Origin: JACMNW01 sp031406155
GTDB lineage: Bacteria > Pseudomonadota > Alphaproteobacteria > Rhodobacterales > Rhodobacteraceae
NCBI GenBank assembly: GCA_031406155.1
Contig: JANOGW010000065.1
Coordinates: 1-64,000, forward strand
Reading direction: 5' to 3'
DNA length: 64,000 nucleotides
Part shown: positions 26,060 to 34,421 of the stretch, piece after piece
Numbering within the stretch: the stretch's first letter is position 1
Layout of the letters: every line of letters begins with the position of its first letter
Translations under genes and position numbers: made by a program
The notes under the pieces: model-generated
Seen by the model: only the letters and a program-made list of their open reading frames with translations
Databases searched by the model: none
What the model was told of the DNA's origin: nothing

Positions 26060-26100
26060 TGGAACGTTCCAATACACGCTTGGAACGTTCCATATGTCAA
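26060..26100 (-). promoter_or_regulatory. Promoter with two LacI-type operators
   Basis: TGGAACGTTCCA occurs at 26060-26071 and 26081-26092, centres 21 bp apart, about two helical turns, so two repressor dimers would sit on the same face. On the minus strand TTGACA (26100-26095) is a perfect -35 box, and TGTATT (26076-26071) is a fair -10 box after an 18-bp spacer. One operator fills the spacer and the other overlaps the -10 end and start. This layout predicts tight repression of the nine-gene minus-strand operon. Confidence 0.8.
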
Positions 26101-26210
26101 GCTGATTCGTTGTATCGCCTTAGTGTCAAATCTGAAACAGCTTGCCGCCTAGCCGCTCATAGGATTGCGTTTACCGGGGTGCCGCCTGTTTCAAAGAAGC
26201 CCCCGCGCCC

Positions 26211-26595
26211 GTGCGTCCGACCTATTTCACCGATTTCGGCTTGCGCATGCTGATGCGATGGCAAGCGCGCCTGAACGTGCTTCTTCCACTGTCGAGTCGG
26301 CCGAAGAATTCGCCCTGTCACGTAACCATCTGACCATAATCATGCGTGGTTGGCACAGGGTGGGATTGTGTCCACCCGGCGCGGTGCCGGTGGCGGTGCG
26401 ACGCTGGCCCGTGCCCCGCATCATGTCAAAATCGGGACAGTTGTTCGATTGCTTGAGGAAGGGCAGCCGCTGGTCGGGTGCTTTGCCGCCACGGGAGGTG
26501 ATTGCACAATCACCGGCTGCTGCGGCCTAAAGTCGCGCCTGCGTCGTGCAGAAGCGGCGTTTCTGGCCGATCTGAGCCGTGCTACGCCCACATAA
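26211..26595 (+). pseudogene. Rrf2/NsrR-type iron-sulfur regulator with two frameshifts
   Basis: Three frames together spell a Rrf2 protein: YFTDFGLRMLMR, then MASAPERASSTVESAEEFAL and SRNHLTIIMRG, then LAQGGIVSTRRGAGGGATLA and on to GCFAATGGDCTITGCCGL. The cysteines near the end match the Fe-S ligands of NsrR. One base is missing at about 26257 and another at about 26349. Rrf2/NsrR proteins sense nitric oxide or iron-sulfur status and often sit next to respiratory genes, as here, upstream of ccoNOQP. The start is a GTG at 26211. Confidence 0.8.
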
Positions 26596-26732
26596 TCTTG
26601 CCGCGAAGCGCAGATGCATGGTCCAGAACTGTATTGACTGCATGATACCGTCAAGATCATCTGATCCGATAGTATCCGACGGTTCGGGAATATTCATATG
26701 TGTTATAGCTGCTTGAACGGAAGGATTCGCCA

Positions 26733-28358
26733 ATGATTGCGACACTGACACCTGCAGAACGCCGCGCCGGGCTTTTTCTGGCGGTATGCCTCTCGCTGGT
26801 TGGGCTGGCGATGGCGGCCATTGGCAAGCAGGATCCGATGGCGGCGCACGGGTTCATGGCGCTTGTTGCTGGCGTGGGCCTCGTGTTTGCAGTTGGCGGC
26901 GCATTGGAAGAGCCGGTCCCCGATGCCGCGCGGTTGCAGCGGTACTACGATGACCCGATCAAGGTCGGCATCCTGCTGGCGATGGTCTGGGGGGTGTTTG
27001 CGATGGCGATCGGGCTGTGGGTTGCAGCGCTGATGGTCTGGCCCGACGCCACCTTCGGGCAGGCATGGTCCAGTTACGGGCGCATCCGGCCGGTGCATAC
27101 TACCGGGGTGATCTTTGCGTTTGGCGGCAACGCGCTGATTGCCACCTCGTTCCACGTCATGCAGCGCACCTGTCGCGCGCGGTTGGCCGATCAGCTATCG
27201 CCATGGTTCGTACTGGTCGGCTACAACCTGTTCTGTCTGTGGGCGATTAGCGGCTATTTCATGGGCGTGACGCAATCCAAGGAATATGCCGAACCCGAAT
27301 GGTATGCCGATATCTTGCTGGTGATCGTCTGGGTGACCTATCTGGTGCTGTATCTGCGCACGCTGAAACGCCGGGCAGAGCCGCACATCTATGTCGCCAA
27401 CTGGTATTACCTCGCGTTCATCGTCGTGGTGGCGATGCTGCATATCGTGAATGCCGCCGCCCTGCCGGTCAGCTGGACCGGTGCGAAAAGTTATCCGGCT
27501 TTTTCCGGCGTGCAGGATGCCATGGTGCAATGGTGGTATGGCCACAATGCGGTGGCGTTCTTCATGACCTCGGGCTTTCTGGGGATGCTGTACTACTACC
27601 TGCCAGTGCGGGCACAGCGGCCAATCTTTTCCTACCGGCTGTCGATCCTCAGCTTTTGGGGGATCACCTTTTTCTATTTGTGGGTCGGGTCGCACCATCT
27701 GCATTACACCGCCCTGCCGCACTGGGTGCAAACGCTGGGCATGACGTTTTCGATCATGCTGCTGGTGCCAAGTTGGGCCTCGGCAGGTAATGCGTTGCTG
27801 ACGTTGAACGGCGCGTGGCACCGAGTGCGCGATGATGCGACGCTGCGGTTCATGTTCGTGGCGGCGGTGTTTTATGGCCTGTCCACGTTCGAGGGGTCCT
27901 TCCTCGCCATCCGCCCGGTCAATGCGCTGTCGCATTACACCGACTGGACGGTGGGTCATGTGCATTCCGGTGCGTTGGGCTGGCTGGCGATGGTTACCTT
28001 TGGCGCATTTTATTCAGTGGTCCCGCAGATCTGGGGCCGACCTGCGATGTATTCGCCCAAGCTGGTGGAATGGCACTTCTGGCTGGCGCTTGCGGGGCTT
28101 CTGACCTACGTTTTCTCGCTGTGGAACGCGGGTATTACGCAGGGCCTGATGTGGCGGACCTATAATGCGGCTGGCACGCTGAACTTCTCCTTCATCGACA
28201 GCATGGAAGCGATGCGCCCCTACTATATCGCCCGCGTGTTCGGCGGCGCGTTGTTCCTTGCAGGTATCTGCGTCGGCGCCGTAAATATCTGGCTGACGGT
28301 GCGGGGCGCGCGGGACAATGCCGCCGACCGCCCCCTTGCCCCTCAAGCGGCGGAGTAG
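26733..28358 (+). CDS. ccoN: cbb3-type cytochrome c oxidase subunit I
   Basis: A 541-residue multi-helix subunit holding heme b and the heme b3-CuB centre. Conserved pieces include RPVHTTGVIFAFGGNAL, WWYGHNAVAFFMTSGFLGML (CuB histidine), GSHHLHYTALPHWVQTLG, and SHYTDWTVGHVHSGALGW with heme ligands. FEGSFLAI replaces the usual FEGPMMSI, so it is a divergent form, perhaps a second isozyme. It reduces O2 at the inner membrane. GGAAGGA precedes the ATG. First gene of an operon of at least seven; no clear FNR box (TTGAT-N4-ATCAA) was found upstream. Confidence 0.93.
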   Translation: MIATLTPAERRAGLFLAVCLSLVGLAMAAIGKQDPMAAHGFMALVAGVGLVFAVGGALEEPVPDAARLQRYYDDPIKVGILLAMVWGVFAMAIGLWVAALMVWPDATFGQAWSSYGRIRPVHTTGVIFAFGGNALIATSFHVMQRTCRARLADQLSPWFVLVGYNLFCLWAISGYFMGVTQSKEYAEPEWYADILLVIVWVTYLVLYLRTLKRRAEPHIYVANWYYLAFIVVVAMLHIVNAAALPVSWTGAKSYPAFSGVQDAMVQWWYGHNAVAFFMTSGFLGMLYYYLPVRAQRPIFSYRLSILSFWGITFFYLWVGSHHLHYTALPHWVQTLGMTFSIMLLVPSWASAGNALLTLNGAWHRVRDDATLRFMFVAAVFYGLSTFEGSFLAIRPVNALSHYTDWTVGHVHSGALGWLAMVTFGAFYSVVPQIWGRPAMYSPKLVEWHFWLALAGLLTYVFSLWNAGITQGLMWRTYNAAGTLNFSFIDSMEAMRPYYIARVFGGALFLAGICVGAVNIWLTVRGARDNAADRPLAPQAAE

Positions 28359-28362
28359 CGGC

Positions 28363-29109
28363 ATGGCCCTGTTCAAAGCGCATTACAATCTGGAAAAGAA
28401 CTCCATCGCTCTGGTGGTTGGCATCATCCTTGCCGCCAGCGTCGGCGGTCTGGTCGAGATAGCGCCGCTGTTCACCATAGATGAAACCGTTGAAACCCTT
28501 GACGATATGAGGGTTTATACCCCGCTGGAACTGGCTGGCCGCAATATCTACATCCGCGAAGGCTGCTACGCCTGCCACAGCCAGATGATCCGCACCCTGC
28601 GCGACGAGGTGGAACGTTATGGCCCCTATTCGCTGGCGGCCGAAAGCCAGTATGATCACCCGATGTTGTGGGGCTCGAAACGCACCGGGCCGGATATCGC
28701 GCGGCTGGGTGGCAAGTATTCGGATGACTGGCATGTGGCACACCTGATCAACCCGCGCGATGTGGTGCCGACCTCAATCATGCCCGCCTATCCCTGGCTG
28801 GCAACAGCACCGCTGGCGGTGGATGATCTGGGCGACCACCTTATTGCACTGCGCCGTTTGGGCGTGCCTTATACAGACGACATGATTGTCAATGCGTCGC
28901 AGGATGCCGCCGCACAAGCCAACCCCGACTCGGACGCCGCCACGGGTGTGACCGAACGCTACGGCGAGGCGACGACCTTGCGCCAGTTTTCGGGCACGCC
29001 GCGACTGACGGAAATGGATGCGCTGGTGGCCTATCTTCAGGTGCTGGGTCAACTGACCCAAGCCCCCTACGCCCCGCAGACCGCCACGGCACCGGAGGCG
29101 CAGCCATGA
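28363..29109 (+). CDS. ccoO: cbb3-type cytochrome c oxidase subunit II (monoheme)
   Basis: A 248-residue membrane-anchored cytochrome c. The N-terminal anchor SIALVVGIILAASVGGLVEI is followed by EGCYACHSQMIRTLRDEVER with the heme-binding CxxCH. The axial Met lies in the NPRDVVPTSIMPAYPWL segment. Length is typical. The ATG at 28363 lies 4 bases after the ccoN stop; an upstream in-frame ATG would overlap ccoN and is less likely. Its stop overlaps the ccoQ start as ATGA. Confidence 0.92.
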   Translation: MALFKAHYNLEKNSIALVVGIILAASVGGLVEIAPLFTIDETVETLDDMRVYTPLELAGRNIYIREGCYACHSQMIRTLRDEVERYGPYSLAAESQYDHPMLWGSKRTGPDIARLGGKYSDDWHVAHLINPRDVVPTSIMPAYPWLATAPLAVDDLGDHLIALRRLGVPYTDDMIVNASQDAAAQANPDSDAATGVTERYGEATTLRQFSGTPRLTEMDALVAYLQVLGQLTQAPYAPQTATAPEAQP

Positions 29110-29270
29110 CCCATGAAACCTTCGTGATGATCGCCAAGACCTTCGGCCTGTTTTACCTGATGGGCTTTTTCATCATCATCGTCATCCACACCTGCCGCCC
29201 GTCGCGCCGCGCCAGTGCCGAACATGCGGCCCGGTCCATCCTGACAACCGAGGACCGGCCATGGCAGTAG
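29106..29270 (+). CDS. ccoQ: cbb3-type oxidase subunit IV
   Basis: A 54-residue single-span protein: FGLFYLMGFFIIIVIHTCRP is the membrane segment, followed by a basic then acidic tail ending RPWQ. CcoQ proteins are this size and stabilise the oxidase. It overlaps ccoO by 4 bases and ccoP by 10 bases, the normal gene order N-O-Q-P. Too short for many gene callers; identified from position and the typical span. Confidence 0.85.
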   Translation: MTHETFVMIAKTFGLFYLMGFFIIIVIHTCRPSRRASAEHAARSILTTEDRPWQ

Positions 29271-30145
29271 AAGATCGAGATCCCGTCTCGGGCTATCTGA
29301 CCACCGGGCATGACTGGAACGGCATCAAGGAACTGAACTCGCCAGTGCCGCGCATCGTGTTTGCCTTCCTGGCGGTGACGCATCTTTATGCACTGGTCGC
29401 GTGGTTTCTGCTGCCGACATGGCCGTTGGGCCAGACCTTTACCAAGGGGCTGCTCGGGATCGACCAGAAGACTGCGGTGGCTGCCGAACTTGCTGCCGCC
29501 AACGCCGCCCGAGCCGGGTGGACAGACGCGCTGGCAACAGCTGAATTCGATACCATCCGCACCGATCCCGACTTGATGTCGCGCGCCGTGGCCACCGCCG
29601 GACCGCTGTTCGGGCAGAACTGTCAGGCCTGCCACGGGGCTGGCGGAATCGGTGGACCCGGCTTTCCGCGCCTGAACGATGACATCTGGCTGTGGGGCGG
29701 CACTGCGGACGAAATTGCAACGACCCTGCGGGTTGGCATCAACTCGGCCCACCCCGACACGCATTTTGCCCAGATGCCCGCCTATGGACGCGACGAACTG
29801 CTCAACCGCACCGAGATTTCGGTGCTGACCGACTACGTTCAGACGCTGGGCAAGGGCGTCATCCCCGGTGATCCATCCGAAGGCGCGGTGCTGTTCCAGA
29901 CCAATTGTGCTGCCTGCCACGGCGAGGATGCGCGCGGGGTTGAAGGCAGCGGCGCGCCGAACCTGACCGATGATGACTGGATCTATGGCGGTGATGCCGC
30001 CAGCATCCACCAGACCCTGATCGCCGGTCGGCAAGGGCTTATGCCAAGCTGGCAATCCCGGCTGACCGAGGCCGAGATCCGCGCCATGGCCCTGTACGTC
30101 GAAGGTCTGTCGTCCGACAGAGGTCTGGCGGAGGCCACACCATGA
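29261..30145 (+). CDS. ccoP: cbb3-type cytochrome c oxidase subunit III (diheme)
   Basis: A 294-residue diheme cytochrome c. The N-terminus has HDWNGIKELNSPVPR and one membrane anchor. Two heme motifs follow: CQACHGAGGIGGPGFPRLND and CAACHGEDARGVEGSGAPNL. AQMPAYGRD and GLMPSWQSRL hold the axial methionines. It passes electrons from soluble cytochrome c to CcoO and CcoN. It starts inside the end of ccoQ, and its stop overlaps the next small gene (ATGA). Confidence 0.93.
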   Translation: MAVEDRDPVSGYLTTGHDWNGIKELNSPVPRIVFAFLAVTHLYALVAWFLLPTWPLGQTFTKGLLGIDQKTAVAAELAAANAARAGWTDALATAEFDTIRTDPDLMSRAVATAGPLFGQNCQACHGAGGIGGPGFPRLNDDIWLWGGTADEIATTLRVGINSAHPDTHFAQMPAYGRDELLNRTEISVLTDYVQTLGKGVIPGDPSEGAVLFQTNCAACHGEDARGVEGSGAPNLTDDDWIYGGDAASIHQTLIAGRQGLMPSWQSRLTEAEIRAMALYVEGLSSDRGLAEATP

Positions 30146-30300
30146 TCCTCGCGCCACGCCATTGGGCGATGCTTGCCACAACAACCGCGTTGGCAGTGTT
30201 CATTGCGGCAAACTGGCACTTCGTATGGCTGGCGTTTGACACCGCCCCCGGCTGCGTGGCGATCGACGCCGCACGCCCTGCTGCCAAGCCCGCCTGCTGA
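30142..30300 (+). CDS. Small single-span membrane protein in the cco operon
   Basis: A 52-residue protein with one central hydrophobic segment (AMLATTTALAVFIAANWHFV) and a short tail with two cysteines (PGCVAID and a C-terminal Cys). Its ATG overlaps the ccoP stop codon, so it is co-translated with the oxidase. I do not recognise a family; size and place suggest an accessory of the oxidase or of the next membrane protein. Confidence 0.6.
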   Translation: MILAPRHWAMLATTTALAVFIAANWHFVWLAFDTAPGCVAIDAARPAAKPAC

Positions 30301-30312
30301 GGAAGGGACACC

Positions 30313-31122
30313 ATGCTGGAACCACTCCCCGCCGTCGCCCCAAGGGTTCGCCTCCACAACGGTTATGCGCGAAAGCTGTCTCCGTGGGCGGCATTCGGCT
30401 GGCTTGCCGCAGGCTGGTCCGATTTCCGCAGCAAACCCGCGCAAAGCCTTGCCTACGGCCTAGCGGTCTTTGCCCTGTCGGTGCTTGTCATCTGGGGACT
30501 CTTCGCCGTTGGGCTGCCATCGCTGATCTTGCCTGCACTGTCGGGCTTTCTGGTGGTTGGCCCGCTGCTGGCCATCGGCCTTTATGAGAAAAGTCGCCGT
30601 CTGCGAAGCGGGCAAGCCGTTACACTTGCCGGCATGGTCGTGGCGCGTCCGCGTTCGGGCGGGCAACTGGTGTTTGCGGGACTGCTGTTGTGCCTGCTGG
30701 TCATGCTGTGGCTGCGCGCAGCCGACCTGCTTTATGCGCTGTTCTTCGGGCTGCTGCCATTTCCGGGGTACGATCTGATCCTAGGCCAGCTTGTCACCAC
30801 CCCGCGCGGCTGGGCGCTGATCATCACCGGATCAGCCGTTGGCGGCCTGTTTGCCGCCTTCGCCATGGCGATCAGCCTGTTTTCGATCCCGATGCTGCTG
30901 GAACGCAGGGTCGATGCGTTGACGGCCCTTGGCACCAGCTTTGCGCTGACCACGCAGAACCTGGCGGCCGTGTTGCCGTGGGGCTTGATTGTCGTGGTGG
31001 GATTTGCGCTGTCGGCCGCGACGGGTTTGTTGGGCCTGATCGTGATCTTTCCCCTGCTGGGGCACGGCACGTGGCATGCCTGGGTTGCCTTGCGCCCCGC
31101 AGTCGATGGGTCTGAGGAATGA
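30313..31122 (+). CDS. DUF2189 integral membrane protein
   Basis: A 269-residue protein with about six membrane segments. WAAFGWLAAGWSDFRSKPAQ and SGFLVVGPLLAIGLYEKSRR are the characteristic DUF2189 start. GHGTWHAWVALRP closes it. DUF2189 genes are common beside cbb3 and nitric-oxide-related respiratory genes in Rhodobacteraceae, but the function is unknown. GGAAGGGACACC precedes the ATG. It overlaps the ccoS start by 4 bases. Confidence 0.8.
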   Translation: MLEPLPAVAPRVRLHNGYARKLSPWAAFGWLAAGWSDFRSKPAQSLAYGLAVFALSVLVIWGLFAVGLPSLILPALSGFLVVGPLLAIGLYEKSRRLRSGQAVTLAGMVVARPRSGGQLVFAGLLLCLLVMLWLRAADLLYALFFGLLPFPGYDLILGQLVTTPRGWALIITGSAVGGLFAAFAMAISLFSIPMLLERRVDALTALGTSFALTTQNLAAVLPWGLIVVVGFALSAATGLLGLIVIFPLLGHGTWHAWVALRPAVDGSEE

Positions 31123-31364
31123 GCTATTTCTTCCTGATCCCAATCTCGATCATCCTTGGCCTGACCGGGCTTTGCGCATTTTTCTGGGCAATGCGCCACA
31201 ATCAGTACGACGACCTTGAGGGTGCCGCTGCGCGCATCCTGATCACGCTGGACCAACCCCTGCCGCCCTCGCCATCAACGAAGACCACACGGATCGCACC
31301 CATCAAAGCCAATGACCTGACGCGCAATCCGGTGCAGACCGAAACAATCGTGCGCGCTCTGTGA
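31119..31364 (+). CDS. ccoS: cbb3-type oxidase assembly protein CcoS
   Basis: An 81-residue single-span protein beginning YFFLIPISIILGLTGLCAFF, then WAMRHNQYDDLEGAAARILI, the conserved CcoS pattern. CcoS is needed for heme b and copper insertion into CcoN. The tail is longer than usual (about 55 residues is common). The other assembly genes ccoG, ccoH and ccoI are absent here and would have to be elsewhere. Confidence 0.9.
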   Translation: MSYFFLIPISIILGLTGLCAFFWAMRHNQYDDLEGAAARILITLDQPLPPSPSTKTTRIAPIKANDLTRNPVQTETIVRAL

Positions 31365-31380
31365 CACCCCGAAACCGCTG

Positions 31381-31681
31381 ATGTGCGGGGGACCTTTTTA
31401 CCACTGTTGCCATCACCACAGCTGGGTTCGAAGTAAACGCATCGCTGATCGCCGCAGCCTTTGGCCTCGATCCCACGACCCTGCAGACACTGATACGGGC
31501 GGGCGAGGTAACCAGCGTTTGCGAAACAGGGGCGGATGCCGACCTTGGCCGCTTCCGGTTGACCTTTCACCTCGTCGGGCGCGCCCTGCGGCTGACCGTG
31601 GACAGCAAAGGCCCGCTGCTATCGCGCGCAACTTTTCCTGCAACTGCATGCGCCAGAACCGGAACGGCTTCGGATGACTGA
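31381..31681 (+). pseudogene. DUF6522-like protein, frameshifted near the start
   Basis: The open frame reads VAITTAGFEVNASLIAAAFG, LIRAGEVTSVCETGADADLG and RFRLTFHLVGRALRLTVDSK, in the style of DUF6522 proteins found next to respiratory genes of Rhodobacteraceae. No ATG, GTG or TTG lies in this frame between an upstream TGA and the homology. Removing one G from the GGGGG at 31387-31391 connects the ATG at 31381 to the frame. Either a one-base change or an assembly error in that run. Confidence 0.55.
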
Positions 31682-31793
31682 CGACACCCGCCGCCATTTG
31701 GTCGCGCCGGACGGCGGGGCCCTCCGTACGACCGACGCCGGGGCTCTGAAAACCAGCGGCCACAACGGGGCGAACGCCGCGCCGGGCGACTGA
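31674..31793 (+). CDS. Small hypothetical protein
   Basis: A 39-codon frame starting ATG ACT GAC GAC overlaps the end of the DUF6522-like gene and ends with a TGA at 31791. It is hydrophilic (MTDDTRRHLVAPDGG at the start). No family recognised and no strong ribosome-binding site, so it may not be expressed. Confidence 0.25.
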   Translation: MTDDTRRHLVAPDGGALRTTDAGALKTSGHNGANAAPGD

Positions 31794-31897
31794 TCCTTTG
31801 CGACGGCACTGGAACCCAATCTCCATCTCTGGTCAAATGAGCCATTGATTTTACACCAGTGCTATTTGAAACCGATCTGTATTTGAAGGAGAGAGCT

Positions 31898-32230
31898 ATG
31901 CAGTTTTTTCAATCGCCATCTGCCTTCCTGCCATGGCAGCCCTAGCGCTGACGCCGGGAACTGGTGCCCACGCGCGATACGCTCGCGGATACCGGGACCG
32001 GGCCCTACGCCGGACCTTGCCCCGGGCTACCTCAGCCCGGACACCTAGGTGCGCAACACCCCGGATCCGACTTACACCCCCTTCGCAGCCGCCAGCCCGC
32101 AAGGGACGCCCGCCCCGCACAACAGATATCAGGTGTTCATGCGCCTTTCGCCTATGGCGTATGATCAGAACCACTGCCGGCGAGCGCAGGCGTCCGCTGT
32201 TTTGCGGGCAGGCTTGTGGGCAGGCTAGTC
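31898..32230 (+). pseudogene. Degenerate gene for a small secreted protein
   Basis: AAGGAGAGAGCT stands just before the ATG at 31898, a strong start signal. The intact frame ends after about 14 codons. Adding one T to the T6 run at 31904-31909 gives a signal peptide (MQFFSIAICLPAMAALALT). Further on, coherent pieces lie in other frames (DTLADTGTGPYAGP, then PDPTYTPFAAASPQGTPAPH and QVFMRLSPMAYDQNH). At least two frameshifts are needed, plus an in-frame stop. The family is not recognised. Confidence 0.45.
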
Positions 32231-32254
32231 CGCGAACCGCACAAGTAGACACGA

Positions 32255-33145
32255 CTATTGCGCCACGCGGGCCCTGACCTCTGGTAAAACTTCGGTCATA
32301 GCCCCCTCGCGGCGGAACATGCTCTTGCGGTTCCACCAGACGACGATCACCGCCACGCCAAGCAAAAGCCATGTGTCCCAGGGCTGCGCGTCGGGCCAGA
32401 ACGGGTTGATCAGCTGCCAGTGAAACAGCATCGGCCACAGAATGCTGCCGCGTGACTGGTTGAAAATCGGTGTCACAAGCACTGCGAGCACCATATTGCC
32501 GACAAGGAACGGCAGGAAGTTCCAGTTCGCAAACACCGTGCCAGACAAAAAGAACGCCGGCAGATGCCAGACGCCCCAGATCACCCCGATGATGACCCCG
32601 GCCCAGATCGGCACCATATGGCGCTGCAGGATCGGTTGTGCCACGCCGCGCCAGCCGAACTCCTCGACCGGGCCAAGCAACAGCAGCATGAACAGCCCCG
32701 ATATCATTGATCCCACGCCCTCCGGTGGCAGCGGTGCCAGAACCGGCCCACTCTTGATCAACGACCCCGCGACATAGACCAGCGGCACCCCGATCAGGAT
32801 GAACGCGACCCACCCCGCCGAACACCGCCACAGAAGCAGCCGCGACAGGAAAGCCCCGAGACCCGACGCACCCGCATACAGAAATACGACCAGAAAAGCC
32901 GCGATTGCCGGCCCCCATGTCGCCAGAAAGAAGAACGGATGCGATCCGCTGATCTCGCCAAACCGACCGGTCGCGACTTCGGGAAAAAAGATGTAGAACC
33001 CGATCACCCCCCAAGTGATCAGGAACGTGATGGTGATATAGACGAAAAATGCCGACGACGGGATTTTGGCACGGAGTGTAGATTGCAAGTCGCTTGGCAA
33101 AGGCAGCCTCCAAAGGATCAGCAACGTCCGTGAGATCACTTTCAC
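32255..33145 (-). CDS. CPBP-family intramembrane metalloprotease
   Basis: A 296-residue protein with about eight membrane segments. The CPBP/Abi motifs are present: GPVEEFGWRGVAQPIL (EExxxR), GVWHLPAFFL, and LFHWQLINPFWPD late in the protein. Relatives include prenyl-protein endopeptidase-like proteases and bacteriocin-immunity proteins; the target here is unknown. It stands alone on the minus strand between the cco operon and the sugar cluster. Confidence 0.85.
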   Translation of the reverse strand: MKVISRTLLILWRLPLPSDLQSTLRAKIPSSAFFVYITITFLITWGVIGFYIFFPEVATGRFGEISGSHPFFFLATWGPAIAAFLVVFLYAGASGLGAFLSRLLLWRCSAGWVAFILIGVPLVYVAGSLIKSGPVLAPLPPEGVGSMISGLFMLLLLGPVEEFGWRGVAQPILQRHMVPIWAGVIIGVIWGVWHLPAFFLSGTVFANWNFLPFLVGNMVLAVLVTPIFNQSRGSILWPMLFHWQLINPFWPDAQPWDTWLLLGVAVIVVWWNRKSMFRREGAMTEVLPEVRARVAQ

Positions 33146-33379
33146 CCTTTGCCGGAAACGATGCCATGATCTGGATCAAGGCGGACCGATCGCCCTATTT
33201 GCACCACGGCGGGTCGGCTGCATAACTGCAGTGAAGCAACCCACAGGACGCCATTTCCGGGATTGGTTGATGCACGCACCCGCGCTGCGGGTTTGTGCCC
33301 CTTGCACGCGTCGGCGCGCGATCAACGTTTGCTCTTCACAACTACACGTGTGATCATGAACCACTTTCTGGAGATTCGG

Positions 33380-34375
33380 ATGCTTGGAAACCGTTTCGCG
33401 ACACGGATCAATTCGTTTGCGTCAGGGGCCGCGGCCTATTGGCCCAGCCTGACCGGCAAGCCGTCATTGGCGCAGCTGGTGCAGCGGGCGGCAAGTGTTG
33501 ATGGGTTGACCGAGCTTGACCTGAACTACCCCGACCATATTGGTGACGCATCGATGCAGGTTGGCCAGACGGCTGCAGATTGCGGGTTGCAAATCAGCGG
33601 TCTGGCAATGCGCTACTACTCCAACCCCGGCTTCAAGCGCGGCGCTTTCACCAACCCGGATCGTGCCGTGCGGCGCGAAGCGATAGATCTGACCAAGCGC
33701 GGCATCGATGCCGCCCGCGCCATGGGTGCGCCGATGATGACCCTGTGGCTGGGGCAGGATGGTTATGACTACGCCTTTCAATGTGACTATCCGGCGCTTT
33801 GGGCGGATGAAATCGACGGCATTGCCGAAGTGGCTGCACATGACCCTGACTGTTTGATTTCACTTGAATATAAGCCAAATGAGCCAAGATCATACGCTGT
33901 GCTGCCGGACGCCGCGACCACGCTGCTAGCGATCAGGGAAGTGGGGGCCGCCAACCTTGGCGTCACCCTCGACTTTGCGCATGCGCTTTATGCCGATGAA
34001 CAGCCAGCCTTTGCCGCAGCACTTATCCTGCGCCATTCCAGGCTGCTGGGCCTGCATCTGAACGATGGCTACGCCAAGCGTGACGACGGCTTGATGGTGG
34101 GCGCAGTCCACGACCAGGCCACGCTGGAACTGCTGCGCGAAGTGCAGCGCGGCGGCTTTGACGGGGCGATCTATTTCGACACTTTCCCAGATGCGTCCGG
34201 CCTTGATCCGGTGGCGGAATGTGCCGCCAATATTCGCACCGTTCGCCGCATGCTGGCTGCTGTTGCCAGCATGGAGGGTGACAATCAACTTGCCTCTGCC
34301 CAAGCCGCCCATGACCCGGTGGTGGCGCAGGAACGTGCCCGCCTTGCCTTGGCGGGTGCGACCATGACGACCTAA
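33380..34375 (+). CDS. Sugar phosphate isomerase/epimerase-like TIM-barrel protein
   Basis: A product of 331 residues of the xylose-isomerase-like AP-endonuclease fold. It has RINSFASGAAAYWPS, SLEYKPNEPRSY (metal-binding Glu), GVTLDFAHALYADEQP, GLHLNDGYAKRDDGL, and AIYFDTFPD with a final acidic residue, in the usual order. The ATG at 33380 follows TGGAG at good spacing; an ATG at 33356 is in frame but lacks one. It heads a cluster with a ribose-type ABC importer and ribokinase, so it probably isomerises or epimerises an imported sugar. Substrate unknown. Confidence 0.8.
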   Translation: MLGNRFATRINSFASGAAAYWPSLTGKPSLAQLVQRAASVDGLTELDLNYPDHIGDASMQVGQTAADCGLQISGLAMRYYSNPGFKRGAFTNPDRAVRREAIDLTKRGIDAARAMGAPMMTLWLGQDGYDYAFQCDYPALWADEIDGIAEVAAHDPDCLISLEYKPNEPRSYAVLPDAATTLLAIREVGAANLGVTLDFAHALYADEQPAFAAALILRHSRLLGLHLNDGYAKRDDGLMVGAVHDQATLELLREVQRGGFDGAIYFDTFPDASGLDPVAECAANIRTVRRMLAAVASMEGDNQLASAQAAHDPVVAQERARLALAGATMTT

Positions 34376-34421
34376 ACTTTACGAAGCCTCATGAACGCGT
34401 GTTGAAAAAGGGAGGAAACCA

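Noticed and set aside
26596..26732. FNR/anaerobox upstream of ccoN
   Set aside because: No TTGAT-N4-ATCAA; the only similar piece is an imperfect TTGAC/GTCAA pair with the wrong spacing.
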